Origin: SZUA-309 sp965232595
Lineage (GTDB): Bacteria > Pseudomonadota > Gammaproteobacteria > Pseudomonadales > Azotimanducaceae
Assembly (NCBI GenBank): GCA_965232595.1
Contig: OZ246983.1
Location: forward strand, 4,898,001 to 4,962,000
DNA: 64,000 bases
Direction: 5' to 3'
Shown: positions 1 through 7,892 of the stretch, in pieces
Layout: each line of letters starts with the position of its first letter
Numbering within the stretch: position 1 is the stretch's first letter
Program-made: the position numbers and the translations under genes
Notes under the pieces: model-generated
Told to the model about the DNA's origin: nothing
Databases searched by the model: none
The model's input: the letters and a program-made list of their open reading frames with translations, nothing else

Positions 1-1
1 C

Positions 2-439
2 GATCATGGCCTTTACGGCCGAGACGGTTACACGGCCTCGCGTATCGACAGCTTTCTCGATGCGGGCCTGGTGTTTGCGCGCGAAGCGCAGGTTTACCTG
101 CTCGCCGTCAGCTCGATGACAGCCGAGCTACACGCGCGGATGGCCGGCGCCTACGAGTTTTACTTAAATGGCATCGAGAACGCGCTGGGTGATAATGAGT
201 ACCTTGCGGGCGCTGAGCTGAGCATCGCCGACATCGCGTTCGTCTGCGACACTGGCCAGTTTCTGCGAGAACGCACCAGCGCGGAGGCGCTTGCGGCGCA
301 GTCGCTGCAACCGGTCAGCGAGCGCTTCGAGCAGGACTATCCGCACAGCCACCAGCACATGGCCAGGCTGGCAGAACGACCGGAATTTGCTAAGCACCTT
401 GGCGGCCTGCTGCGGGTGCTCGAGGGAGGAGCGAAATGA
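2..439 (+). CDS. Glutathione S-transferase, C-terminal part (cut by window edge)
   Basis: Only the last 145 residues are visible because the gene begins before the window; the frame is open from base 2. The visible part is a helical GST C-terminal domain: the SIADIAF segment near visible residue 75 is the conserved N-capping helix of that fold. Family members conjugate glutathione to electrophiles or reduce peroxides in the cytoplasm. The thioredoxin-fold half that binds glutathione lies outside the window, so subclass and catalytic residue cannot be judged. The stop codon overlaps the start of the next gene (ATGA at 436-439), which implies translational coupling to the redoxin downstream. 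The family call rests on the C-domain alone. Confidence 0.75.
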   Translation, partial: DHGLYGRDGYTASRIDSFLDAGLVFAREAQVYLLAVSSMTAELHARMAGAYEFYLNGIENALGDNEYLAGAELSIADIAFVCDTGQFLRERTSAEALAAQSLQPVSERFEQDYPHSHQHMARLAERPEFAKHLGGLLRVLEGGAK

Positions 440-1590
440 GCGTAGAGAAAGAAACCCGAGCGGAACAGGTTGGAAACGGCTGGCGGGACAAAGACGGCTT
501 CATCGGCCCCTACCGACCAGGCGTCGGACCGAGATCTGATCCGCGCGGCGAGTTTCCCACCGGACCGGAGGTGGGCGCGCGGCTGCCGGACATCCGCTGC
601 CAGAGCGCAGCCGCCGCAACCCTGGATCTGCATGCCGATCGCAACGGCAGCCCGGCGGTCGTTCTCTTCTATCGCTCCGCCGTCTGGTGACCCCCCTGCC
701 GCTCGCAGCTAGTTGAGCTGCAGAGAGCCATGCCTCAATTCGAGGCCGCCGGTGTTCGGGTGTACGCGCTGAGCTACGACGAGGCGGATGCGCTGCGGGA
801 CTTCCGTGATGCCCACGGCATCACCTACACGCTGCTGTCGGATCCCGATTCGGAAGTGATCCGCTCGTTCGGCATCCTCAACACGCTGATCGCTGAAGAC
901 GACCATCCCTGGTACGGCATTCCCTACCCCGGGACGTACCTGATCGATGCCGAAGGGCAGATCACCCACAAGTTCTTCGACAGCAACCTTGCTGTGCGCG
1001 CGGGCCCTGAGCAGCTGCTGCGGGCGCTGGGCGGAGAGCCCGCCGCCGAGGCTGTCACCGCTGCCGCCGACCAGCCGGACACGGTCTCGATGCGCGTTTT
1101 TCTCGACGGCGACTCGCTGGCCCGGACCGTGCAGCGGGATCTGGTGGTCCAGTTCGAGGTACCCGACGGCCGGCACGTTTACGCCGAGCCTGCTCCGGGT
1201 GGCTCAGTGGCGGTGTCCGTTGCGCTGGATGCCAACGACAGCATCGTGCAGCGGCCGCTCCAGCGGCCTGCCAGCGAGCCACACACCCTGGCCGGCACCG
1301 GCGAGACCTTCCCGGTGCACCACGGTCGCTTCGAGCTTCGGCTGCCGCTGACGGTTAATGGCGGCCTGCTCGACGGAGGCGACTCAAGCCTCACGGTGTC
1401 GGGCACGGTCCGTTGGCAGGTTTGTGATGACGAGGTCTGCGACATCCCCGAGAGCCAGGCCTTCGAGCTGTCGTTGCCGCTGACCGCATCACCGCCGATC
1501 GCGCTGTTCGGCGACGAGGGTATGGCCCTGGAGCCGAACGCCAGAGCACACTTTCTGCGCATGACGGAGCGTCGTCAGCCGAGCGACTGA
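436..1590 (+). CDS. Probable selenoprotein: redoxin (WUPPC) fused to a DsbD-alpha-like domain
   Basis: One frame of 384 codons is interrupted only by UGA at 688-690 (codon 85). Before it lies a beta-strand VVLFYRS and after it PPC, then RSQLVELQ, so the redox motif reads W-U85-P-P-C88 where AhpC/TSA-type redoxins have WCxxC. The fold continues with YALSYDE and the cis-proline stretch IPYPGTYLID (about residues 162-171). From about residue 215 a second, beta-rich domain follows, with CDDEVCDIP (C330, C335) resembling the cysteine pair of the DsbD N-terminal domain. The start overlaps the GST stop. A UGA-proximal hairpin at 702-725 fits a bacterial SECIS. No export signal is evident. Inference: Sec is inserted at UGA85, giving a thiol-disulfide or peroxide reductase. 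The alternative is a nonsense-mutated pseudogene, or a short product ending at 690 with internal restart at 730. Selenocysteine genes (selA, selB, selC, selD) are not in the window. Confidence 0.8.
702..725 (+). promoter_or_regulatory. SECIS-like hairpin for UGA 688-690
   Basis: Bases 705-710 (GCAGCT) pair perfectly with 716-721 (AGCTGC) around the five-base loop AGTTG. Below a single bulged A (722), CTC (702-704) pairs with GAG (723-725). Known bacterial SECIS elements have a short apical loop with a G in its first two bases, 16-37 nt after the UGA. Here the loop starts 20 nt after the UGA and its second base is G. The hairpin lies inside the coding sequence, as bacterial SECIS elements do. 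The bulge is an A rather than the U of E. coli fdhF. Confidence 0.7.
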
Positions 1591-1607
1591 GCCTTGCGCC
1601 GGCTGAT

Positions 1608-2711
1608 TTATTCGCCGAGGAACGGCAGCAGCGCAGCAACAACGGCGTCGGGTTCTTCCTGCTGCACCCAATGGCCGGCGCCGGGTACCAAGTGCTGGCC
1701 GCGGAAATCCGTGCAGGCGCGTTCGGCCATGGTGCTCAAGGCACCTGGCGTCTGCTGAATGCCCCAGTCACGATCGCCGGCCACAAACAGGGCAGGCACC
1801 TGGATCCTGGCACCGGCGTAAAGCCGCAGCGGCTGGTTTTCCTGCGCTGAGGTGGATGCCCGATACCAGTTCAGGCCGCCCTGGAACCCAGTGCGGGCAA
1901 ATTCCGCGCAGTAGAAATCCAGCGCCTCGTCGGCCAGCCAGCGGCTCAACCGGGTCAGGTCCTCTGCTTGGGCATCCGCGGCGACCACTTCCGGCATGGT
2001 CAGCGACTTCGGCATCACGTAGTAGCCCGGTAGCTGCGCCAGAGACGACGCGTCCCAGCCCGCGAGCGGCTGCGGCTCGTTGGCCGCCCAGAGGCCGCTC
2101 TTCAGGTAGTAGTACTCGGCCAGAAATCGCTTCAGGCCCTGCGGGCAATTGAGCATGTCCGCGTTGGCGGGTTCGGTAGCGTAGTACCACTGGTAGTGCT
2201 TGCGCGGTTCTGCGAGCCCGGCCAGCTCAGCTTCCAGATCCCGCTTCGCGCCGCGGGAAAATCCCGGCGGCCCGCCGAACGGCGCGCTCATCATTACTAC
2301 CCGGTTGAAGCGGTCCGGTCGAATCAGCGCGGCCCAGGCCGCGACAGGGGAGCCGAAGTCGTGGCCGATGACCGCATGCACCCGATCGACGCCTAGCGCC
2401 GCCAGGAGCGCCAGCTGATCGAGCACCAGCGCCGACATCCGATAGGGCGCCAGATCGACCGCATATCCATCACGCCAACCGGTGGTCCGACCGTAACCGC
2501 GCTGGTCGGGTGCGATCACCCGGTAGCCAGCGCCCGCCAGCAGTGGCATCACCTTCCGCCAGCTGAAGGCCAGCTCCGGAAAGCCATGCAGCAGCAACAG
2601 CAACGGATCGTTGTCGGAACCGGCTTCCAGGAAGTGCATCGACAGGCCTTGCGGGGTGTCGAGCTGCCTGCTCACCACCCCGTCAGGCAGCAGCGCGTTC
2701 AGATCGCTCAC
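1608..2711 (-). CDS. Epoxide-hydrolase-like alpha/beta hydrolase
   Basis: This 367-residue cytoplasmic alpha/beta hydrolase carries the epoxide hydrolase signature. It has the oxyanion motif HGFPE (42-46), DQRGYG (69-74), and the nucleophile elbow GHDFGS with Asp118 in place of serine. An acidic residue in GDRDWG (Asp315) and His347 in GAGHW complete the triad. An aspartate nucleophile is shared by epoxide hydrolases and haloalkane dehalogenases; the HGxP motif favours epoxide hydrolysis to a diol. The gene is the last of a leftward run of eight and starts 4 bases after the SelO stop. The natural substrate is unknown. Given the oxidative enzymes nearby, a lipid or terpene epoxide is plausible but inferred. 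Confidence 0.88.
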   Translation of the reverse strand: MSDLNALLPDGVVSRQLDTPQGLSMHFLEAGSDNDPLLLLLHGFPELAFSWRKVMPLLAGAGYRVIAPDQRGYGRTTGWRDGYAVDLAPYRMSALVLDQLALLAALGVDRVHAVIGHDFGSPVAAWAALIRPDRFNRVVMMSAPFGGPPGFSRGAKRDLEAELAGLAEPRKHYQWYYATEPANADMLNCPQGLKRFLAEYYYLKSGLWAANEPQPLAGWDASSLAQLPGYYVMPKSLTMPEVVAADAQAEDLTRLSRWLADEALDFYCAEFARTGFQGGLNWYRASTSAQENQPLRLYAGARIQVPALFVAGDRDWGIQQTPGALSTMAERACTDFRGQHLVPGAGHWVQQEEPDAVVAALLPFLGE

Positions 2712-2715
2712 CGGC

Positions 2716-4128
2716 TCAAGTGCCGCAGAAGGTCTGCCGCACTCGCTCGTGGGGTTCGGGCGGCTCCGCGTACTCAGCCAGCTCAGGCTGCTCCTGGAAG
2801 GGATTTGCGAGCACCCGGTTCAGGTCTTCGAAAACCGACAGGTCTCCAGCGACTGCTCCCTCGATGGCCTCTTCGACCCGATGGTTCCGCGGGATGAACA
2901 GCGGGTTCACCGAGTTCATCAGCGCCTCGGTTTCTGCCGCCGGCTGTCCACCCAGCCGCTGCCGCCAACGCGCTTCCCAGTCGCCGAATTCGGGCTCGGC
3001 GTCCGCGCCGAGTCGCGCCGCCAGACGTCGGAAACTCAGGGTGTAGTCGAGCTCTCCTTCCTCGAGCAGCGTCAGCCAGTCGCTGATGAGCGCCTGATCG
3101 TCTGCCTCCGCGTCCTGCAGGCCGAACTTCGGCCGCATCAGCGCCAGGTATTGCTCCTGGTAGATCGCCGGATAAGTGCCGAGCGCTGCCTCCAGCGCTT
3201 CGAGCGGCACTTCCAGCAGCAGCAGGGTTTCTGCGAAGCGTGCCAGGTTCCACTGGCCGATGGCCGGTTGGTTGGCGTACGCGTAGCGACCCTGCTGATC
3301 GATCGAGGAGAACTTCTTGCGGAAACTGAACTCGTCCAGATAGGCAGCAGGGCCGTAGTCGATCGTCTCGCCGGAAATGGTCGTGTTGTCCGTGTTCATC
3401 ACCCCGTGAATGAAACCCACCGCCATCCAGCGGGCGATCAGCTCGGCTTGTCTTGCCAGCACGGCGTTGAAGAAGGCCAGGTAAGCGTCGCCCTGCTGCC
3501 GTGCGTCCGGGTAGTGGCGCTCGATGGCATAGTCCGCCAGCGTACGCACCGCGTCGGCATCCTGCCGGGCAGCGAAGAACTGAAAGGTGCCCACCCGGAT
3601 GTGGCTCGAGGCGACCCGGGTGAACACAGCCCCCGGCAGCGGCTCTTCCCGATACACCGTTTCACCGGTAGCTACGGCGGCCAGCGCCCGGGTGGTCGGC
3701 ACGCCCAGTCGATGCATGGCCTCGCTCAGGATGTACTCTCGTATCACGGGGCCGAGCCAGGACTTGCCGTCGCCGCCCCGGGAGAACGGCGTCCGCCCGG
3801 AACCCTTGAGCTGCAGATCGAAGCGCTGACCGGCTGCGTCCACGATCTCACCCAGCAGCACCGCCCGGCCGTCACCCAGCTGCGGGCTGAAGCCGCCAAA
3901 CTGGTGCCCGGCGTACGCCTGGGCGATGGGTTGGGCGCCAGATAGCGCTTTCGCACCGGAAAAAATGCCGGCCAGCATCTCTGCATCGGTCGGCAGCCCG
4001 CCAAGACCCAGCTCGGCTGCGAGCTCTGAGTTCCAGGCCAGAAGCTCGGGTTCGGCCACGGCGTCAGGCGCCATCGGCACGAAGAACGACTCCGGCAGTC
4101 GGGCGTAGGTGTTGTCGAACGCGATCAT
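2716..4128 (-). CDS. selO: SelO family protein adenylyltransferase (pseudokinase fold)
   Basis: The protein of 470 residues matches the SelO/YdiU family. Visible hallmarks are the nucleotide-binding LQLKGSGRTPFSR stretch, the GFIHGVMNTDN loop and the metal-binding TIDYGP. Characterised members use the kinase fold to transfer AMP from ATP to Ser/Thr/Tyr of target proteins and are linked to oxidative stress. The C-terminus ends FCGT, with Cys468 in the place of the selenocysteine of animal SelO, so this copy is the Cys form and needs no UGA. It sits between a small membrane-protein gene (16-base gap) and the epoxide-hydrolase gene (4-base gap), within a redox-rich operon. The region after NTDN (TTISGE) departs from the usual wording, but the key Asn and Asp are kept. 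Confidence 0.95.
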   Translation of the reverse strand: MIAFDNTYARLPESFFVPMAPDAVAEPELLAWNSELAAELGLGGLPTDAEMLAGIFSGAKALSGAQPIAQAYAGHQFGGFSPQLGDGRAVLLGEIVDAAGQRFDLQLKGSGRTPFSRGGDGKSWLGPVIREYILSEAMHRLGVPTTRALAAVATGETVYREEPLPGAVFTRVASSHIRVGTFQFFAARQDADAVRTLADYAIERHYPDARQQGDAYLAFFNAVLARQAELIARWMAVGFIHGVMNTDNTTISGETIDYGPAAYLDEFSFRKKFSSIDQQGRYAYANQPAIGQWNLARFAETLLLLEVPLEALEAALGTYPAIYQEQYLALMRPKFGLQDAEADDQALISDWLTLLEEGELDYTLSFRRLAARLGADAEPEFGDWEARWRQRLGGQPAAETEALMNSVNPLFIPRNHRVEEAIEGAVAGDLSVFEDLNRVLANPFQEQPELAEYAEPPEPHERVRQTFCGT

Positions 4129-4144
4129 GATCCGCTGTCCCTCA

Positions 4145-4681
4145 CTATCGGCTCGGTTGCGATTCGGCTGCCTGCAGAGGCGTCAACCCGAAAGATTGTA
4201 TGGAAGGCAGGCTGGGAATCGGTGTTGCTTCCACATGAGATCTGAACTCGGTATCCACGATGTGAATGCCGAGTGCTTTCCACAGCTCCAAGCGCCGGGC
4301 TGCCGCGCCCAGGAAGGCCGCAGCCGCCTCTTCGTCGAGAAATCCCTTTTCGAACTGATAGAACTGACCCTGCATACGGGCCACGATACCTGATTCCCAG
4401 GCGTGCAGCCGTCGACGCTCGATCGAGGTCAACGCCTCCAGCCCTTCCGTCTCCAGCCGTTCATAGATGAGGGCAAGATCTTCGGAAAGAGCCAGCTCTT
4501 TGTTGGTCTCGCTGATCTCCTGAATTCTCGACTCGTAAGCCCCCACCTCGGCCAGATTGATCGCCTGATTGATCTCGACGATCAGCACCACCAGCCCGAT
4601 CACCACCCCGATATTCGCGATCAGGGTCAGCCAGTCGTTGAGGCGGTCCATCTCGACGCTCGCCCACCTGAATCGACTCAT
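4145..4681 (-). CDS. Small membrane-anchored protein of unknown function
   Basis: This 178-residue protein has one clear transmembrane helix near the N-terminus (about residues 15-40, LTLIANIGVVIGLVVLIVEI). A long, charged, probably helical domain with repeated Glu/Arg segments follows, likely facing the cytoplasm. I cannot assign a function. Its start overlaps the stop of the DUF1622 gene by four bases (ATGA), so the two membrane proteins are translated together. SelO follows after 16 bases. A role as membrane partner or scaffold for the soluble enzymes of this operon is only a guess from context. Confidence 0.8.
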   Translation of the reverse strand: MSRFRWASVEMDRLNDWLTLIANIGVVIGLVVLIVEINQAINLAEVGAYESRIQEISETNKELALSEDLALIYERLETEGLEALTSIERRRLHAWESGIVARMQGQFYQFEKGFLDEEAAAAFLGAAARRLELWKALGIHIVDTEFRSHVEATPIPSLPSIQSFGLTPLQAAESQPSR

Positions 4682-5028
4682 CGTCGCATCTCCGCTTCCA
4701 CTTCCTGAATCTCCCGACCCAGGAAGTAGGCGATCAGCGTCCGGATCGCAACCAGCGCACCAAGAAAGATGAGATCGTCCAACGTCCGGCTGACGATGGT
4801 GTGCAGCAGATCAGAGACGATCATCAGCTCGAGAGCAAACGTCAGCTTGATGCCGAACTCGCAGCGAACGATCTGAATCTGCCGGATTCGATCGATAGAC
4901 GAATGGCCAACGTAACCTCTGACGAAACTGAAGAGGGCAACGGCGAAAGCGAACACCATGATGATCGAGGCAATGCCGTCGATGACGATAGCCGTCCACT
5001 CCATACCGAGATGCACCAGGTGAGTCAT
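4678..5028 (-). CDS. DUF1622 family membrane protein
   Basis: This 116-residue protein has about three hydrophobic helices: an N-terminal one (AIVIDGIASIIMVFAFAVALF), a middle one after the Arg/Gln-rich loop (FALELMIVSDLL), and a C-terminal one (DLIFLGALVAIRTLIAYFLG). It ends in an acidic/Arg tail. The pattern, including RCEFGIKLTFALELMIVSD, is that of DUF1622 inner-membrane proteins, whose function is not known. The gene starts 2 bases after the Rieske-TPP fusion stop and overlaps the next membrane gene by four bases. Confidence 0.85.
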   Translation of the reverse strand: MTHLVHLGMEWTAIVIDGIASIIMVFAFAVALFSFVRGYVGHSSIDRIRQIQIVRCEFGIKLTFALELMIVSDLLHTIVSRTLDDLIFLGALVAIRTLIAYFLGREIQEVEAEMRR

Positions 5029-5030
5029 GA

Positions 5031-7019
5031 TCAGATCAGCTCGACGTCAGTCATGATCTCCACCAGCGCCGGCCCGTTATGTTCGAGCGCCTCGCCGATG
5101 GCGGCATCCAGCTGATCGGCTCGGGTGACCTTCAGTCCTTTTGCCCCGCAGAGCTCCGCAAACTTCGAGAAGTCAGGATTGACCAGATCCGTCTCCCAGA
5201 CCGGCCACTCGCCCGCTCGCTGCTCCTTGGAGATTTTCCCGAGCTCCGCGTTGTTGAGCAGGATGTGGGTGATGTCCATGTTGTACTTCACCGCGGTCGT
5301 GAGTTCGCCCAGATACTGACCGAAACCGCCATCGCCGCTGACCGATATGACCTTCCGACCGCGGAACGCGTCGATGTCCTGAGTCGCTGCCCAGGCTCCC
5401 ATAGCCGCGGAGAAGGCAAAGCCTATGGAACCCAGGTAGCCGGACATCAGCACCCGTTGGCCGCTGCTCTCGAAGTACCTGCCGAACGAGTAGGTGTTGT
5501 TGCCGACGTCTACGGCAATGACGGCGTCCTGCGGCGCCAGCTCGCTCAGCGAGTGAAACACAGATGCCGAGTTCACTCCCCTGCCGAGGTCGTCAGCGAC
5601 CCGGCTCCTCTTTTCCTCCCGCCAGAGCGCCCAGCGCTCAGCGATCTCCGGTCGCTGATCGACCGCACGCAACGATGGCGGCAGCGCGTTGAGCACCGAG
5701 CTCGCGGTGCTGCCAATGTCTCCCCAGACCGGCAGGTCGACCGCATGAAACTTGCCGAGCGCCATCCGATCGAAGTCTACCTGGATGATCGGCTTCTTCG
5801 GCGTGATTCCGGTGTGATTGGAGAACGACGAGCCCATGGCCAGGATTAGGTCGCACTCGTTCATGAACCAGCTCGCCACCGGCGTCCCGGAACGCCCCAA
5901 CACTCCGGCGGCCAGAGGATGATCATCGGGTATCTGCCCTTTCGCTTTGAACGTGGTCAGCACCGGTGCGTTCAGTCGCTCTGCAAGCTCAATCACCGCA
6001 CCCATGCTCTGCAGCGCACCGTAGCCAACGATGATGATAGGCCGCTCCGCCTCTTCCAGGCGGCTGACAATCTCACCAACAGACTCAGCGTCCGGCGTGA
6101 TGGTATTCGAGGTAGTTCGACCCACAGGCCCCTTCGAAGGCTCAGCGCCGCCTGCCGGGATCGTCTGCACATCGTCCGGAAAGATCAGATGCGCCACATC
6201 CCGCTCGACAATGGCGTTCTTGCAGGCCAGATTCATGAGTTCGGCATGATCGGACGTGTGCAGCACCGTCTGGCTGAAGCGTGCCACCGGCGCGAAGGCG
6301 GCGGCGAGGTCGATCTCCTGAAATGCGCCTGGCCCGAACACCTGCACGTTCACCTGCCCGGTCAGCGCCAGCAACGGCGCTCTATCTACCTTGGCATCCC
6401 ACAAGCCGGTCATCAGGTTGGTCGCGCCGGGCCCGGCTATCGTCAGGCAGGCGGCCGGCATCCCCGTGAGCTTGCCGTAGCCGGAACAGGCGAAGGCTGC
6501 CGCGCCCTCGTGGCGAACGCCGTAGTAGGAAAGGTTGCCCGCTTTCTCTTCGAGCCTGAGCGCATCCGACAGGCCGAGGTTTGAGTGGCCGACTATTCCG
6601 AACACGCTCTTCACACCCCAGTTCGTCATCGTCCGGGCCATCACATCGGTGACCGTGATCTCGTGCGCCAGATCCGCTTCCAACCCGACGTAGACACCAT
6701 CCTCTCGCACTTCGAGCGGGAAGATTTCCTGACCAGGCTCCTCAAAACCGCCAGGTGGTTTCCCCGTTTCCGGATCGAAGTCCCAGCCGTGCCAGGGGCA
6801 GCGCAACCAGCACTGGCCGTCCGCGCCAACCTCGATGGAGCCTTCGCCGAGAGGTCCGCCCTGATGAGGGCAGCGGTTATCCATGGCGGTCAGACGACCT
6901 TCGATGTTCGTGAGCGCCATCGAGTGAACGCCTGCCGTCACAGTTTTTACCCGGCCTGGCGGCACCTCGTCGATCTGAGCCACCCGAATCCATTCGAGGT
7001 CGTTGCTTTCCTTTGCCAT
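5031..7019 (-). CDS. Rieske [2Fe-2S] domain fused to a TPP-dependent acetolactate-synthase/pyruvate-oxidase-like enzyme
   Basis: This 662-residue fusion begins with a Rieske ferredoxin domain (about 8-112) with cluster ligands in CPH (C50, H52) and CPWHGW (C74, H77). A complete thiamine-diphosphate enzyme follows (about 120-662). The cofactor-activating Glu171 lies in the VRHEGAAAFA stretch, AGPGATN follows, and the TPP/Mg motif starts at GDGG (562) and ends at NN about 28 residues later. Such enzymes decarboxylate 2-oxo acids to an active aldehyde. A Rieske cluster could take electrons from that intermediate and make it an oxidase or oxidoreductase rather than a carboligase; this is inference. 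The start ATG lies 2 bases after the DUF5996 stop. I know of no characterised enzyme with this domain order. Confidence 0.9.
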   Translation of the reverse strand: MAKESNDLEWIRVAQIDEVPPGRVKTVTAGVHSMALTNIEGRLTAMDNRCPHQGGPLGEGSIEVGADGQCWLRCPWHGWDFDPETGKPPGGFEEPGQEIFPLEVREDGVYVGLEADLAHEITVTDVMARTMTNWGVKSVFGIVGHSNLGLSDALRLEEKAGNLSYYGVRHEGAAAFACSGYGKLTGMPAACLTIAGPGATNLMTGLWDAKVDRAPLLALTGQVNVQVFGPGAFQEIDLAAAFAPVARFSQTVLHTSDHAELMNLACKNAIVERDVAHLIFPDDVQTIPAGGAEPSKGPVGRTTSNTITPDAESVGEIVSRLEEAERPIIIVGYGALQSMGAVIELAERLNAPVLTTFKAKGQIPDDHPLAAGVLGRSGTPVASWFMNECDLILAMGSSFSNHTGITPKKPIIQVDFDRMALGKFHAVDLPVWGDIGSTASSVLNALPPSLRAVDQRPEIAERWALWREEKRSRVADDLGRGVNSASVFHSLSELAPQDAVIAVDVGNNTYSFGRYFESSGQRVLMSGYLGSIGFAFSAAMGAWAATQDIDAFRGRKVISVSGDGGFGQYLGELTTAVKYNMDITHILLNNAELGKISKEQRAGEWPVWETDLVNPDFSKFAELCGAKGLKVTRADQLDAAIGEALEHNGPALVEIMTDVELI

Positions 7020-7021
7020 GC

Positions 7022-7891
7022 CTATCGGCCTCCTTTCTGTCGCGTCAGCATCTGCTGTCGTCCGTTATCGATGAGAAAATTCCACAGCTCGAGCAGATCG
7101 CCGCGGGGATCCGTGCGGTTCGCGAGCTCCGCGTAATCGAGCACCACGCCGTTGAAGCCGTCGTCCTGCCAGCGTGCTCCCGCCGGCAGCGGCAGCGCTG
7201 GAAATGCTTCCGGCATAGGGTAGGCAGTGATGTAGAAGTAAGGTGCAGGCAGAAGATCGTCGCCAAGACTGAAGCCGAAGTTCATCTGCTTGTCGGAGTA
7301 CTCTTCGTCCGCCGGGTCCTGGCCGGGTATTTTCTCCCCCGCCAGCCACATCATCGCCAGATCAAAATGGCCCGGCCAGAGCATGATCGGGCTCATCTCC
7401 TCAGGAGTACCGGCCCGGAACTCGTCCATCGCCGAGCTGATGAAGCGCCAGACCGTGACAATCGCGCTACCAATTTCAGACACGTACTTCTGATCCTGCC
7501 CCAGCAACAGCGAGTCGTGCCCCTCCTCCGGGTAGACGGGCACTAAATCCGCGGGCACACCCTGTTCCTGCAGCATCCCGCAAACCTGTTCCGCCAGTTG
7601 CTCTACGGACGCGTCTGTGAGCGCACCGCTGAAGCTGGCGCCGTCGGCTGTCTGGCAGAGCAACTGCGCGGCGGCAAGGTCCAGCTCAAGCTCGAAGTCG
7701 ACGTCTCCCGCGTGCAGCAGACCGGTACGAGCGCCTCGCAACGAGGGCCGCAGGCTAAGGTGCCACCAGTGCTTACGTCTGCTCCGACAGGAAGCGGTCC
7801 AGCCACCCATCAGCCGGGCGCAGGCATGACCGACCAGGCGCGTTCCCGCCAGACCATCAACGGCCAACGAGGGCAATCCGCTCGCAGACAT
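7022..7891 (-). CDS. DUF5996 family protein
   Basis: This protein has 289 residues if it starts at the ATG ending at 7891, one base after the upstream stop; a longer start at 7933 would overlap the previous gene. It has the DUF5996 pattern: an N-terminal WxxSLRPS-like part, a central DQKYVSEIGSAIVTVWRFISSA segment (written here only in part as a family marker), MLWPGHFDLA, and PYFYITAYPMPE near the C-terminus. No function is established for the family. No signal peptide or membrane helix is seen. It lies between the two Rieske fusion genes with gaps of 1 and 2 bases, so it is presumably made with them, but nothing in its own sequence reveals a cofactor. Confidence 0.82.
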   Translation of the reverse strand: MSASGLPSLAVDGLAGTRLVGHACARLMGGWTASCRSRRKHWWHLSLRPSLRGARTGLLHAGDVDFELELDLAAAQLLCQTADGASFSGALTDASVEQLAEQVCGMLQEQGVPADLVPVYPEEGHDSLLLGQDQKYVSEIGSAIVTVWRFISSAMDEFRAGTPEEMSPIMLWPGHFDLAMMWLAGEKIPGQDPADEEYSDKQMNFGFSLGDDLLPAPYFYITAYPMPEAFPALPLPAGARWQDDGFNGVVLDYAELANRTDPRGDLLELWNFLIDNGRQQMLTRQKGGR

Positions 7892-7892
7892 G

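Noticed and set aside
436..690. An 84-residue gene ending at UGA 690, with a separate 286-residue gene starting at 730
   Set aside because: Both are in one frame, together give one redoxin fold, and the break falls on the catalytic Cys codon with a SECIS-like hairpin after it. Reading them as one Sec-containing gene explains more. A pseudogene remains possible.
2716..4128. SelO as a second selenoprotein
   Set aside because: The gene ends FCGT with a Cys codon and a normal stop; no in-frame UGA precedes it.
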